Below, piece after piece: positions 9,001 through 15,558 of a stretch of 64,000 bases of DNA; within the stretch, counting starts at the first letter, position 1; every line of letters starts with the position of its first letter. The notes beneath the pieces are model-generated. The model did no database searches. It worked only from the letters and a program-made list of their open reading frames with translations, and was not told the DNA's origin. This DNA comes from CBDDHT01 sp965227905. GTDB lineage: Bacteria > Pseudomonadota > Alphaproteobacteria > Rhizobiales > Methyloligellaceae. Made by a program: the position numbers and the translations under genes. The stretch is taken from assembly GCA_965227905.1 (NCBI GenBank), contig OZ245780.1:2356001-2420000 (forward strand). Reading direction: 5' to 3'.

Positions 9001-11236
9001 CACGGCAGCACAGGTCGTAAGTGCCTCCAACGTCTTTACCGACGCCTTCACCGGCATGGAAGCGGCTTATGGCAGTAACGGTGATGATCTGATCGAGCTC
9101 AGCAACGCCGGGTTCCAGACAGCATTTGCAACGGCCGGCACTGACACGTTGGACGGCGGATCGGGTTTTGGCGACTTCGTGAACTACGGCGCGTCCGTGG
9201 TCTCCGCCGTGACCGTCAATCTTGATACCGGTACGGCAAACAAGGGCATTCACGGCACTGATACCTTGATCGGGTTCGAGAATGTCTCTGGTTCGTTCGA
9301 TGCCGACAACATTACTGGCAACAATGGCAACAACACGCTGATCGGCAATGGCGGCGACGACGATCTGTTCGGTCTCGATGGAGACGACTTCATCCGCGGT
9401 GATTTCGGCAACGACGATATCTTCGGCGGCGTTGGCCGTGACCAGATGTTTGGCGGTGATGGCGATGACACGCTTGACGGCGGCATCGATTTCAACCGCT
9501 TCCAAGGTGGATTGGGCAACGACACGCTGATCGGCGGTACGCGTGGGTCGAATATCGAAGGCAATCGTGCTCTCTATGGCGATGCCTTTGATCAGCTTGC
9601 CCAGAGCACGTCCATAAACAGTGTCGATGTTCTGAACGACCAGATCACGTTTGCGGTACCGCATGGCCTCGTGACGGGCGAACGTGTCACATACGCGGAA
9701 GGTGCCGGCACGATCGGCGGCCTGACGACAGCGACGGCCTACTTCGTCATCGTCGACGATCCGTCGACAGTCCGCCTGGCACTGACCCAGGCGGATGCCT
9801 TGGCTGGCACAGATATCGATCTGACTTCAACCGGCACCGGCGGTACGCTGGATACCTTCAACGGTATCCGGACCACGCTCACGGGACCGCTTGGCACCCA
9901 GTCGACGGTTCTCGGTGGCTCGTCGATCGGCACCGATACACTGATCAATATCGATGCGTTGTTCGCGACGGACTTTGACGACGTCATCAGCGTCGACGCA
10001 AGCTTCCGGTCGCAGTATCAGGGTGGAACATCGACCTTTGCCGAGATCGATCCTGGCGCGGGCGATGACGTCATCTCCGGCAATGGCTCCGTACGTATCA
10101 GCTATGTCAGTATCAACGGTTTCACTGCGACCGGCGCTGACAGCACGATTGACGGTGTGACGGTCAATCTGGCAACCGGTGAGGCCACGGCGACCAACGC
10201 GGCAGATCAAGCCCTTGTCGGTAACGACATCTTCACTGGCGTGAATGCAATCCGCGGTACGAATTTTGCCGATACCCTCATCGGTAGCGCTGCAGGTTTT
10301 GAGACCTTCCGTGCGCAGTCCGGCGACGACTTCATCGACGGTGGTGCCGGTGATGGGGATCGCGCCGACTATCGGAACGCGCCGAACGGAATTGTGGCCG
10401 ACCTGTCTAATACAGCAACGGTATCGGGCAACGTCGAAGTCCAGGATGGTTATGGCAACATCGACCAACTGGTGAACATCGAGAATATCCGCGGTTCGGA
10501 GTTCGGCGATATGATCACGGGCGATGCCAACAACAACCGTCTCGAAGGACGTGATGGCGATGACACGCTCGATGGTGGAGATGGAAATGACTTTTTCCGC
10601 GCGGGAGCCGGCAACGACACGATAGACGGTGGCATCGGCGTGGACCGGGTCGAGTATCACGTGGATCGGTTCAATGGCGACATCGATGGCTTCCAACCTC
10701 AAACCGGTGTGACCGTTGATCTTTCCGTCAACACGGACGGAACGACGGCAGATACTGCCGAGAGTGATGGCGACGGCGTTGCGACGGATCCGTATGGCGA
10801 TACGGACACGCTTCAAGGCATTGAGAATGTGCGCGCAACCGACTTTGCCGACCTTGTGATCGGCGATGCCGGCGACAATCGTTTCGAGGGTCGCGACGGT
10901 GCCGATCAGCTTGAAGGCGGCGGCGGTAACGACCAGCTTATCGGCGGCACGGGTAACGACATCCTCACTGGCGATGGCGGTGATGATCTGTTCATCTTCA
11001 ACGCCGGAGAGGGGATGGACACCATCACGGACTTTACAGCCGGCGCCGCCACCGATGACGTCATCGACGTGACGGCGTTTGGGTTCACCGCCTTCGACGA
11101 TGGCAGTGTCAACGATGTAGAGAGTGCATTGGCGGACTCCGGAGGCGATGTCATTCTTGATTTGGGAGGCGGCGATCAGGTTACGATCCAGGGCGTGAAC
11201 AAGGCGGCCTTGGACTCTGATGACTTTAATGTCTGA
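1..11236 (+). CDS. Giant RTX (hemolysin-type Ca2+-binding repeat) secreted protein, 5' end missing
   Basis: The frame is open from base 2 to the TGA at 11234-11236 and shows 3,744 residues; the true start lies left of the window. Short runs of GGxGxDxUx nonapeptides (such as GGAGDDTIDGG) alternate with beta-rich modules carrying recurrent VTGDASIGTDTLTN and RGSEFADTI motifs. These form macro-units of about 1.7-1.9 kb with joins near 1045, 2937, 4601, 6530 and 8421. RTX nonapeptides are known to fold as Ca2+-filled beta-rolls after export. The protein is very acidic. A module near 9612-9860 (motifs HGLVTGERVTY and TGTGGTLDT) interrupts the repeats. The C-terminus ends in an aliphatic tail after ITDFTAGAATDDVIDV, as in type I secretion substrates. 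The ABC exporter starts 39 bases downstream, so this is its likely substrate. Function as adhesin, S-layer or matrix protein is inferred only. Confidence 0.93.
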   Translation, partial: PDIITGDASIGTDTVSNFEAIEGTDFADIFNGGDVAFINLNGRGGDDQIFGGDGDDFIAPGSGDDTIDGGVGFFDTLDYQQDATGGITYTGGTGGAASVVTGDASIGTDTITNIEEIRATDFADVITAGDEALSLVGNGGDDILTGGTANDFFRPGSGDDTIDGGGGSNIVGYDGGEATGPITYTGGTGLNGIPVGDAVVTGDASIGTDTLTNFNQINGTDFADIFLGGSADLTINAEGGDDTITFGTGAEFIRSGAGNDTIITIAGGGSDTVDDFQAGVATDDVIDVSAFGFESLNGAGLRLIDFASDDGFNTTIDLDQAAGGDELILNNVLVADLDASDFIFAVPSTITGTPGDDNLVGTGGNDTIDALAGNDTVDGGFGNDTIFGGDDNDTLDGGAGDDTIDGGTGINIFIGGAGDDQLIGGTRGISGQTNISTVDVNFGDYSSATAGITVVHDGALGTATSTVTGDASVGNDTLSSVEIIIGTDFDDSYTVNAGFESQFGTFSEFRPGAGNDTITSGFDTFTRVGYTGALDSVTVDLETQTAQSTNAGDTANIGTDTFSGVVSVRGSSHDDFIFGSNDTSRTEQFRGEAGADTIDGRAGTRDEADYRNAPSGIIADLSGGAIGTGTVQDGYGTVDSLINIERVRGSEFADTITMDDGANRVRGVGGDDTINTLGGNDFIQGGQGDDTIDGGADFDTAQYAFDSSITGGITYTGGTGVNGIAIGDGQVVGDASVGTDDLTNIEAIDGTEFADTFFGGSVDDNFTGRGGDDIINGGGGFDFIQPGAGDDTVDGGADFDTVSYQFSNPTGGITFTGGTGLNGIAVGDGQVTGDASIGTDDLTSVEGIHGTNFADTLTGGDISEFLQGNDGADIITGGAGNDTIQGNGGNDTFIVNVGDGADIIEDFQAGAATDDVVDVSAFGFESLSGSGLRLIDFASDDGTNTTIDLDQVPGGDQIELSNVLVADLDASDFIFATANVINGTPGDDNLIGTGAPDTINALAGNDTVDGGFGNDTIFGGDDNDTLDGGAGDDTIDGGTGINFMVGGAGDDLLIGGQRGISGTLNTTAVDANFGNYRSATAGITVTQTGALGTALSTVTGDASVGNDTLQSVEIIMGSDFDDTYTVDSSYRGQFGGFNEFQPGAGNDVINSTFDVFTRIGYTDAADSVTVDLDSQQAFSTNAGDTANVGLDTFTGVSSARGSAHDDVLLGSNSTSGSEQFRGLAGNDTIDGRGGTRDEADYRNSPGGIVADLSGGAIGSGTVQDGFGTVDTLTNIERIRGSEFADTIILDDGDNRGRGQAGNDTIEGRGGNDQLIGGENDDMLFGGTGDDVIQPGSGDDTIDGGSDVGGGDFDLVQYAFGGPTTGGITYTGGTAANAIAVGDSVVTGDASIGTDTITNVEGVEGTEFADTFFGGDADENLGGRDGDDIFDGGAGNDFMTGGAGNDTFILQIGDGSDIISDFQAGAATDDVIDVSAFGFESLNGSGLRLIDFATDDGTNTTIDLDQLPGGDELFLENVLVVDLDASDFIFATSSSITGTPNDDILVGTGGPDVIAALAGNDQVTGLGGNDTIFGGDGNDILDGGAGDDTIDGGTGLNTFVNSAGDDTLIGGTRGTSGATNTPSVDANFGDYRNATAGITVVQTGALGTALSSVTGDASVGSDTLDGIEIILGSDFDDTYTVDATYRGQFGGFNEFQPGAGNDVINATFDVFTRVGYADALDSVTVDLDTQQAFSTNAGDTANIGLDTFTGVSSVRGSAHDDVLLGSNSTSGSEQFRAQAGNDTIDGRGGTRDEADYRNAPAGIVADLSGGLIGSGTVQDGYGTVDTLTNIERIRGSEFADTIILDDGNNRGRGQAGNDTIEGRGGDDNLQGGEDDDMLFGGTGSDVIQPGSGDDTIDGGVGFFDTLDYQQDATGGITYTGGTGGAASVVTGDASIGTDTITNIEEIRATDFADVITAGDEALSLVGNGGDDILTGGTANDFFRPGSGDDTIDGGGGSNIVGYDGGEATGPITYTGGTGLNGIPVGDAVVTGDASIGTDTLTNFNQINGTDFADIFLGGSADLTINAEGGDDTITFGTGAEFIRSGAGNDTIITIAGGGSDTVDDFQAGVATDDVIDVSAFGFESLNGAGLRLIDFASDDGFNTTIDLDQAAGGDELILNNVLVADLDASDFIFAVPSTITGTPGDDNLVGTGGNDTIDALAGNDTVDGGFGNDTIFGGDDNDTLDGGAGDDTIDGGTGINIFIGGAGDDQLIGGTRGISGQTNISTVDVNFGDYSSATAGITVVHDGALGTATSTVTGDASVGNDTLSSVEIIIGTDFDDSYTVNAGFESQFGTFSEFRPGAGNDTITSGFDTFTRVGYTGALDSVTVDLETQTAQSTNAGDTANIGTDTFSGVVSVRGSSHDDFIFGSNDTSRTEQFRGEAGADTIDGRAGTRDEADYRNAPSGIIADLSGGAIGTGTVQDGYGTVDSLINIERVRGSEFADTITMDDGANRVRGVGGDDTINTLGGNDFIQGGQGDDTIDGGADFDTAQYAFDSSITGGITYTGGTGVNGIAIGDGQVVGDASVGTDDLTNIEAIDGTEFADTFFGGSVDDNFTGRGGDDIINGGGGFDFIQPGAGDDTVDGGADFDTVSYQFSNPTGGITFTGGTGLNGIAVGDGQVTGDASIGTDDLTSVEGIHGTNFADTLTGGDISEFLQGNDGADIITGGAGNDTIQGNGGNDTFIVNVGDGADIIEDFQAGAATDDVVDVSAFGFESLSGSGLRLIDFASDDGTNTTIDLDQVPGGDQIELSNVLVADLDASDFVFATANVINGTPGDDNLIGTGAPDTINALAGNDTVDGGFGNDTIFGGDNNDVIRGEVGDDSIFGGNGFDYIEPGSGSDTIDGGAGFENFDTVSYRVSNANGINYTGGNGGANSTVDELDALSTVVSTDTLIDIERIEGTDFDDTFNGGDGDERFDALGGSDTVNGGAGFDQLSYENLQVGPGNEGVQILFDRVANDGSGTAAQVVSASNVFTDAFTGMEAAYGSNGDDLIELSNAGFQTAFATAGTDTLDGGSGFGDFVNYGASVVSAVTVNLDTGTANKGIHGTDTLIGFENVSGSFDADNITGNNGNNTLIGNGGDDDLFGLDGDDFIRGDFGNDDIFGGVGRDQMFGGDGDDTLDGGIDFNRFQGGLGNDTLIGGTRGSNIEGNRALYGDAFDQLAQSTSINSVDVLNDQITFAVPHGLVTGERVTYAEGAGTIGGLTTATAYFVIVDDPSTVRLALTQADALAGTDIDLTSTGTGGTLDTFNGIRTTLTGPLGTQSTVLGGSSIGTDTLINIDALFATDFDDVISVDASFRSQYQGGTSTFAEIDPGAGDDVISGNGSVRISYVSINGFTATGADSTIDGVTVNLATGEATATNAADQALVGNDIFTGVNAIRGTNFADTLIGSAAGFETFRAQSGDDFIDGGAGDGDRADYRNAPNGIVADLSNTATVSGNVEVQDGYGNIDQLVNIENIRGSEFGDMITGDANNNRLEGRDGDDTLDGGDGNDFFRAGAGNDTIDGGIGVDRVEYHVDRFNGDIDGFQPQTGVTVDLSVNTDGTTADTAESDGDGVATDPYGDTDTLQGIENVRATDFADLVIGDAGDNRFEGRDGADQLEGGGGNDQLIGGTGNDILTGDGGDDLFIFNAGEGMDTITDFTAGAATDDVIDVTAFGFTAFDDGSVNDVESALADSGGDVILDLGGGDQVTIQGVNKAALDSDDFNV
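209..2904 (+). repeat. Direct repeat copy 1 inside the RTX gene (2,696 bp)
   Basis: This block recurs at 5693-8388 with an offset of 5,484 bases. The first difference to the left is at 208 versus 5692 (T/C), and to the right at 2905 versus 8389. Wherever I compared the two copies the bases match, and the translations agree throughout. Similarity continues at lower level for about 150 bases past the right edge. The period is a multiple of three, so the frame is preserved. Confidence 0.88.
5693..8388 (+). repeat. Direct repeat copy 2 inside the RTX gene (2,696 bp)
   Basis: Second copy of the block at 209-2904. It encodes the same stretch of the RTX protein, from GVGFFDTLDYQQ to the LVADLDASDF motif. 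After 8388 the protein departs from the copy 1 context: at about 8540 the nonapeptide region changes to DNNDVIRGEVGDD and then leads into unique C-terminal modules. Confidence 0.88.
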
Positions 11237-11275
11237 GCAGGGTCAGGCGACAAGAGGACTCGCTATGGAGGCGGA

Positions 11276-13021
11276 GTGACAAAGTCCGCCAACACCAATG
11301 TACTGAGCGAAGCGCTTGTGCGCTGCAGGGGCGGCATGTTTGCCGTCGTGCTGTTCAGTTTCATTATCAATCTGCTGATGCTGACGGCGCCGCTCTATAT
11401 GCTGCAGGTCTTTGACCGAGTGCTCACAAGCCGCAGCACGGACACGCTGATCTATCTGACGGTTATGGCGGCCTTCGCCTTTGCCGCCCTTTGGTGCCTC
11501 GACATCATTCGCGGCCGCTTGATGATCGCGCTCGGAACATGGCTCGATCAGCGTATTGGTGGCGAAGTGCTGGCGGCCAATCTGCGTCTGTCCTTATCTC
11601 AACGCAGTGTTTCAGTTCAGCCGCTGCGCGACCTTGAGCAGATCCGAGGCTTCATGTGCGGTCCGGCTGTCTTCCCAATCCTGGACGCCCCATGGACGCC
11701 GGTGTTCCTCGCAGCGGTCTTCCTGCTTCATCCCCTGCTGGGTTGGATCAGTCTTGCCGGGGCGCTCGTCCTGTTCGCGATTGCCCTCATCAATGAGCTT
11801 GCAACGGGAGACCTGCTGCGGCGTGCGGGACAGACGGTGACCAAGGGAATGGATGAGGCCCAAGCCGCTGCTCGCAATGCCGATGTCATTGAGGCGATGG
11901 GGCTGAGCAGCAATGTGGTAACGCGGTGGGTCGGGACAATGGCCGGCTCGCTTGGTGACCAGGCGAGAGCCAGCCGGCGCAGTGGGCTTTTGTCGGCAAC
12001 CTCCAAATTCATCCGTCAGGTGCTTCAGATCGGCATTCTTGGCGTTGGTGCCTGGTTGGTGCTGGGGAACGAATTGTCCCCTGGCGGCATGATCGCCGGC
12101 TCGATCCTGATGGCACGAGCACTGGCTCCTGTCGAACAGGCTATATCCTCATGGCGGTCGGGTGTGGCTGCGCGGGCGGCCTATAGACGATTGTTTCAAG
12201 TCATGGATCTCGCCGGGCGGCCACCGCAACCCCCACCCTTGCCGCAGCCCGAAGGCCACCTTGTTGTGGAGAGCGTCAGCTACGCACACCCGGGAGAGAA
12301 GGTCCCGATGCTTCGGGGTATTTCCTTCAGCCTGAAGGCGGGAGACAGCCTTGGACTGATTGGACCCACGGCGGTTGGCAAGACGACTTTGGCACGTATC
12401 CTGATTGGTAATCTCAAGCCGCAAATGGGTCACGCCCGGCTCGACGGTGCAGACGTTGCCACCTGGGACGCGCGTGATAGGGGCCAATATGTCGGTTACC
12501 TGCCGCAGGACATCGAGCTGTTCGGCGGCACAGTTCGTCAGAATATTGCAAGGCTCGCCGAAGGCGACAGCGATATGGTCTACGAGGCAGCCCGTATCAG
12601 CGGCGTGCATGAAGATATTCTCGGTTTGCCCAATGGATACGAAACGGAGATAGGCGTTGGTGGCATGACATTGTCCGGCGGACAGCGTCAGCGACTTGGC
12701 TTGGCGCGCGCTATCTATGGCCGGCCCAAATTGATTGTGTTGGACGAGCCCAATTCGAATCTGGACATCGAGGGAGAGTCAGCGCTGCTGCAAGCTATCG
12801 CAGTTTTACGGGAACTGGAGACAACTTTGGTCATTATTGCCCACCGACCGCGAGTCTTGAGAACCGTCGACAAGATTCTTGTGCTGCGAAACGGCACGAT
12901 GGAAATGATGGGGCCGCGAGATGAAGTGTTTGCGAGGGTGAGCGGTGAGGCAATCCCAGGCGAACAAGCTCAAACCCAGAGCCGGCGCGATCAAGACGGT
13001 GATGAGACAAGAGGCCGATGA
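11276..13021 (+). CDS. Type I secretion ABC transporter, PrtD family
   Basis: This 581-residue inner-membrane exporter half-transporter has a membrane domain over roughly residues 20-300 and a nucleotide-binding domain over 330-560. The visible Walker A is GPTAVGKTT, near residue 361. The signature is LSGGQRQRLGLARA, Walker B is LIVLDEP, and the H-loop is IIAHRP. There is no N-terminal C39 peptidase domain, which fits the PrtD/AprD group exporting RTX proteins without leader cleavage. The GTG start follows a GGAGGCGGA ribosome site. The gene lies 39 bases after the RTX stop and overlaps the next gene by ATGA, so one operon is likely. The C-terminal ~25 residues are charged and poorly conserved in character. 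Confidence 0.95.
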   Translation: MTKSANTNVLSEALVRCRGGMFAVVLFSFIINLLMLTAPLYMLQVFDRVLTSRSTDTLIYLTVMAAFAFAALWCLDIIRGRLMIALGTWLDQRIGGEVLAANLRLSLSQRSVSVQPLRDLEQIRGFMCGPAVFPILDAPWTPVFLAAVFLLHPLLGWISLAGALVLFAIALINELATGDLLRRAGQTVTKGMDEAQAAARNADVIEAMGLSSNVVTRWVGTMAGSLGDQARASRRSGLLSATSKFIRQVLQIGILGVGAWLVLGNELSPGGMIAGSILMARALAPVEQAISSWRSGVAARAAYRRLFQVMDLAGRPPQPPPLPQPEGHLVVESVSYAHPGEKVPMLRGISFSLKAGDSLGLIGPTAVGKTTLARILIGNLKPQMGHARLDGADVATWDARDRGQYVGYLPQDIELFGGTVRQNIARLAEGDSDMVYEAARISGVHEDILGLPNGYETEIGVGGMTLSGGQRQRLGLARAIYGRPKLIVLDEPNSNLDIEGESALLQAIAVLRELETTLVIIAHRPRVLRTVDKILVLRNGTMEMMGPRDEVFARVSGEAIPGEQAQTQSRRDQDGDETRGR

Positions 13022-13977
13022 TGCAGTTGAACCAACAAGTGCCGCCGCCACCATCACGACCACCTGTGCGGAATACCATTCTTTTGGGGGTGGCCGTCAT
13101 TGCGATTTTTTTGGGCGGTTTTTCTGTATGGGCGGCAGTGGCGCCGTTGCAGAGCGCCGCAATCGCCCCAGGAAGCGTCAGCGTTGATACTTATCGCAAA
13201 TCAATCCAGCATCTTGAAGGTGGCATTGTGCGCGATATCATCGTGCGCGAAGGGCAGGAAGTGATGAAAGGCGACGTGCTTCTGCGGCTCGACGAGACCC
13301 AGGCCAAGTCGCGGATTGAGCTCCTCGAGGCACAGATCGCCTCAGAAACGGCTCAACTGGAGCTGCTCGCCGAAGAGATCGAGGATATCGAAACCCTTTG
13401 GAAGAAGGGCCTCGCGAGGAAGTCCCGTATTCTGGAACTGCGACGTCGCAAGGTCGAGCTTGAAGGAGACCAGACAGAGCACAAGGCAGCCCTGCGGGCG
13501 GCCAAGGATGTCATCGCACGCTCTACAGTCACCGCCCCGATCACAGGTTCAGTGGTTGCCCTTCGGATCCACACCACAGGGGGCGTTATCAAACCGGGAG
13601 ACACGCTGCTCTCGATCGTTCCAAAAGACGAAACGCTTGTTATTGAAGCGCGCGTGGATCCCAATGACATTGATGTGGTCCAGAAGGGTCTGGCGGCACA
13701 GGTTCGCCTGACGCCGCTCAATACGCGGGACATCGCACCGCTCGATGGCCGTGTAATCTGGATTTCAGCCGATCGCATGATGGAGGACGACTCGGGCGCT
13801 GGTTACTATCTGGCTCGCATCAAGCTTGATGATCAGGCGTCCAGCCTGCCCAAAGGCGTCGACCTGTATCCGGGCATGCCGGCGGAAGTCATGATCCTGA
13901 CGGGAGAGCGATCCTTGCTTGGATACCTTGCTGCGCCGATCTCGCGCAGTTTTCGACGGGCATTCCGGGAGAAATAG
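13018..13977 (+). CDS. HlyD-family membrane-fusion protein of type I secretion, shortened
   Basis: This is the periplasmic adaptor that links the ABC exporter to an outer-membrane TolC channel. A Pro-rich cytoplasmic tail is followed by one membrane segment (residues about 20-42). Next come the biotinyl-lipoyl half (motif HLEGGIV and VREGQEV), a coiled-coil hairpin, the second lipoyl half (STVTAPITG) and a beta-barrel domain ending VDLYPGMPAEVMI. It has 319 residues, where PrtE/HlyD relatives usually have about 430-480. The loss is in the hairpin, only about 70 residues long (99-168). The start overlaps the transporter stop as ATGA. No TolC gene follows, so the outer-membrane partner must be encoded elsewhere. 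Confidence 0.93.
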   Translation: MMQLNQQVPPPPSRPPVRNTILLGVAVIAIFLGGFSVWAAVAPLQSAAIAPGSVSVDTYRKSIQHLEGGIVRDIIVREGQEVMKGDVLLRLDETQAKSRIELLEAQIASETAQLELLAEEIEDIETLWKKGLARKSRILELRRRKVELEGDQTEHKAALRAAKDVIARSTVTAPITGSVVALRIHTTGGVIKPGDTLLSIVPKDETLVIEARVDPNDIDVVQKGLAAQVRLTPLNTRDIAPLDGRVIWISADRMMEDDSGAGYYLARIKLDDQASSLPKGVDLYPGMPAEVMILTGERSLLGYLAAPISRSFRRAFREK

Positions 13978-14079
13978 TGCCGCCAGGCGCTTCTTTAAGT
14001 CCCTGCAATTCTTGATCATTGCCCCGCTCAGTACATCGTCAGCCGAGTAGCTCCAGCTGAAATCCAAATTTGGCGGCTT

Positions 14080-14511
14080 CTATTTTAGGAGTTCCTTTTT
14101 GACTTCCGGGTTCATTGTCACACGCGTGCCGTCGTTGATGACATCGACGGCCCATCCGCGGGCTGCGGCCAGCTGTGACTTGGTTGGATCTTCCCGAAGG
14201 ATACCAAGCCCGATTTCCAATACCTTCACATCCAACTCGCGGTCCTTGGTGAGAATTTTCGAAAGAACGGCCTCCGACAGCTCCAGCAAGGGCGAACAAG
14301 CCACCCATGAGTGCTCCGTAAAGAGAAGCAAGGGTCTGATTCCATCTTTTGCTCCAAGCGGGATTGCGAGGTCGACATGTAATTGCCGATACCTTCTATC
14401 GGTTCCTTGTCGCCGGGGCGGCCTTAGTCTATACCACCGGCTGAGTTTGGGTGCAGATTGGGTGAAAAACACCCTTTGTTCTCCCCGCGTTTCCCCGTCG
14501 TTCCCCGCCAT
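14080..14511 (-). CDS. Hypothetical protein or gene remnant next to tRNA-Gln
   Basis: The last ~95 codons have codon-like composition and a plausible soluble protein sequence with motifs such as LSEAVLSKILTKDREL, LREDPTKSQLAAARGW and VTMNPEVKKELLK. The first ~45 codons look less convincing. The frame stays open upstream across the tRNA gene, so the start cannot be fixed by a stop; ATG at 14511 is the last candidate before the tRNA. I do not recognise a family. It may be a 5'-degraded gene whose 3' end is still intact. Confidence 0.4.
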   Translation of the reverse strand: MAGNDGETRGEQRVFFTQSAPKLSRWYRLRPPRRQGTDRRYRQLHVDLAIPLGAKDGIRPLLLFTEHSWVACSPLLELSEAVLSKILTKDRELDVKVLEIGLGILREDPTKSQLAAARGWAVDVINDGTRVTMNPEVKKELLK

Positions 14512-14559
14512 GGGTGCGTCGGATCCCGCAGAATCCTGCGGAAAACAGCACATATCTAA

Positions 14560-14633
14560 TGGGGCGTAGCCAAGTGGTAAGGCAGCGGGTTTTGATCCCG
14601 CGATCCCAGGTTCGAACCCTGGCGCCCCAGCCA
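14560..14633 (+). tRNA. tRNA-Gln (anticodon TTG)
   Basis: The acceptor stem TGGGGCG pairs with CGCCCCA, followed by discriminator G and an encoded CCA. The anticodon stem GCGGG/CCCGC closes a seven-base loop TTTTGAT whose anticodon TTG (14592-14594) reads CAA. The T-arm contains GGTTCGAACC. The total of 74 bases is normal. No integrase or att-like duplication was seen next to it. Confidence 0.97.
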
Positions 14634-14683
14634 ATTTCCCGCCTATTGCAGCGTTATCCAGCAGAAAACCGAATAGAACATCG

Positions 14684-15196
14684 CTAGCGATAGCCGCGGT
14701 GGGCGCGCTGCCAAAGTGCAGCGAATTCGCTGGCCCAGCGGGATGCAGTCTTGTTGAGCTGCGAATCGAGATGCTCTGGCCCGACCGCAAACGAGCCTTT
14801 GCGGAAGCTTGTAACAACGGCCGATACGAGCAATCCGCCATTCGGTGCGGCGGCAGCGGCGCGATGCTGGGCTTCGAGTTCGCTATGAACGGCGCAGCCG
14901 GTTCGCCTATCCTCGACGATGATTGCCAGCCCGATAGCAGACAGCCTGACCTGCATCTGCGCGCCCGGTTCCACGCGAATGCCCGCTTTCAGGAACGTAT
15001 CTTCTATGACTGCCTTCGCCGCCTTTGGGTTGAGCCAGCACCCGCCGGTGACACCGTCCTTGATCAGAACCTGGACGCTATCTGCTTTTCGAAGAACCGA
15101 TATCCAATAATCCTCGACCGGGTCGCCGGCGCTCGATGGCGCACTTGCGACCAGGCAAATGACTGCAAATGACAAAATCCTGGCGAGCCGATTCAA
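14684..15196 (-). CDS. Exported hypothetical protein, 170 residues
   Basis: The first ~25 residues form a signal peptide (basic NRLAR, hydrophobic ILSFAVICLVA, then SAPSSAG), followed by a soluble domain with two Cys (GGCWLN and GCAVHSE) that could pair in the periplasm. I chose TTG at 15196 because GGGAGG lies 5 bases upstream and because the signal peptide begins there. The open frame extends to 15535, but that extension looks non-coding. No family recognised. The motif RVEPGAQMQVRLSAIGLAI recalls periplasmic DUF proteins, but I assign none. Confidence 0.65.
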   Translation of the reverse strand: MNRLARILSFAVICLVASAPSSAGDPVEDYWISVLRKADSVQVLIKDGVTGGCWLNPKAAKAVIEDTFLKAGIRVEPGAQMQVRLSAIGLAIIVEDRRTGCAVHSELEAQHRAAAAAPNGGLLVSAVVTSFRKGSFAVGPEHLDSQLNKTASRWASEFAALWQRAHRGYR

Positions 15197-15558
15197 GCGA
15201 GCCTCCCAACCGTCACGCTGCCCTCGTTCGAGAGGCACATGAATACAGCGTAATACACCGACCTGACAAACATGGGGCGGCCAAGCCGATTCTTTGTGCA
15301 TCGCGAAATTGGCCGCATTTGCCGAATCCAGGTCGACACCAATTGATCCAAACGCAAAAAACGGCAACTTGAAGCGAAACTCAATTGGTATTTTTGTGAA
15401 AAGCCCAGTAGACGGCTGCATGTTAGGATGCGCCTGATAGGGAGGAACAGCTTGAATCAGTCCGATCAACCGATCGAGCGCATAGCGTTTGCGATTCGGA
15501 TTCTGCGAGGGGGCCGGCAGGCACCGTCGCCACATACCGCCATGAACGACCCCGTTTC

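Noticed and set aside
1..11236. CRISPR-like array of regular repeats
   Set aside because: Repeats are coding nonapeptides in frame, of variable spacing and without unique spacers of constant length.
14560..14633. Genomic island with tRNA-Gln as attachment site
   Set aside because: No integrase, no direct repeat of the tRNA 3' end and no abrupt cluster of mobile genes in the window. Only a weak gene remnant is present.
15197..15535. N-terminal extension of the exported protein at 14684-15196
   Set aside because: The extension has no protein-like character, while a ribosome site plus TTG at 15196 begins a clean signal peptide.
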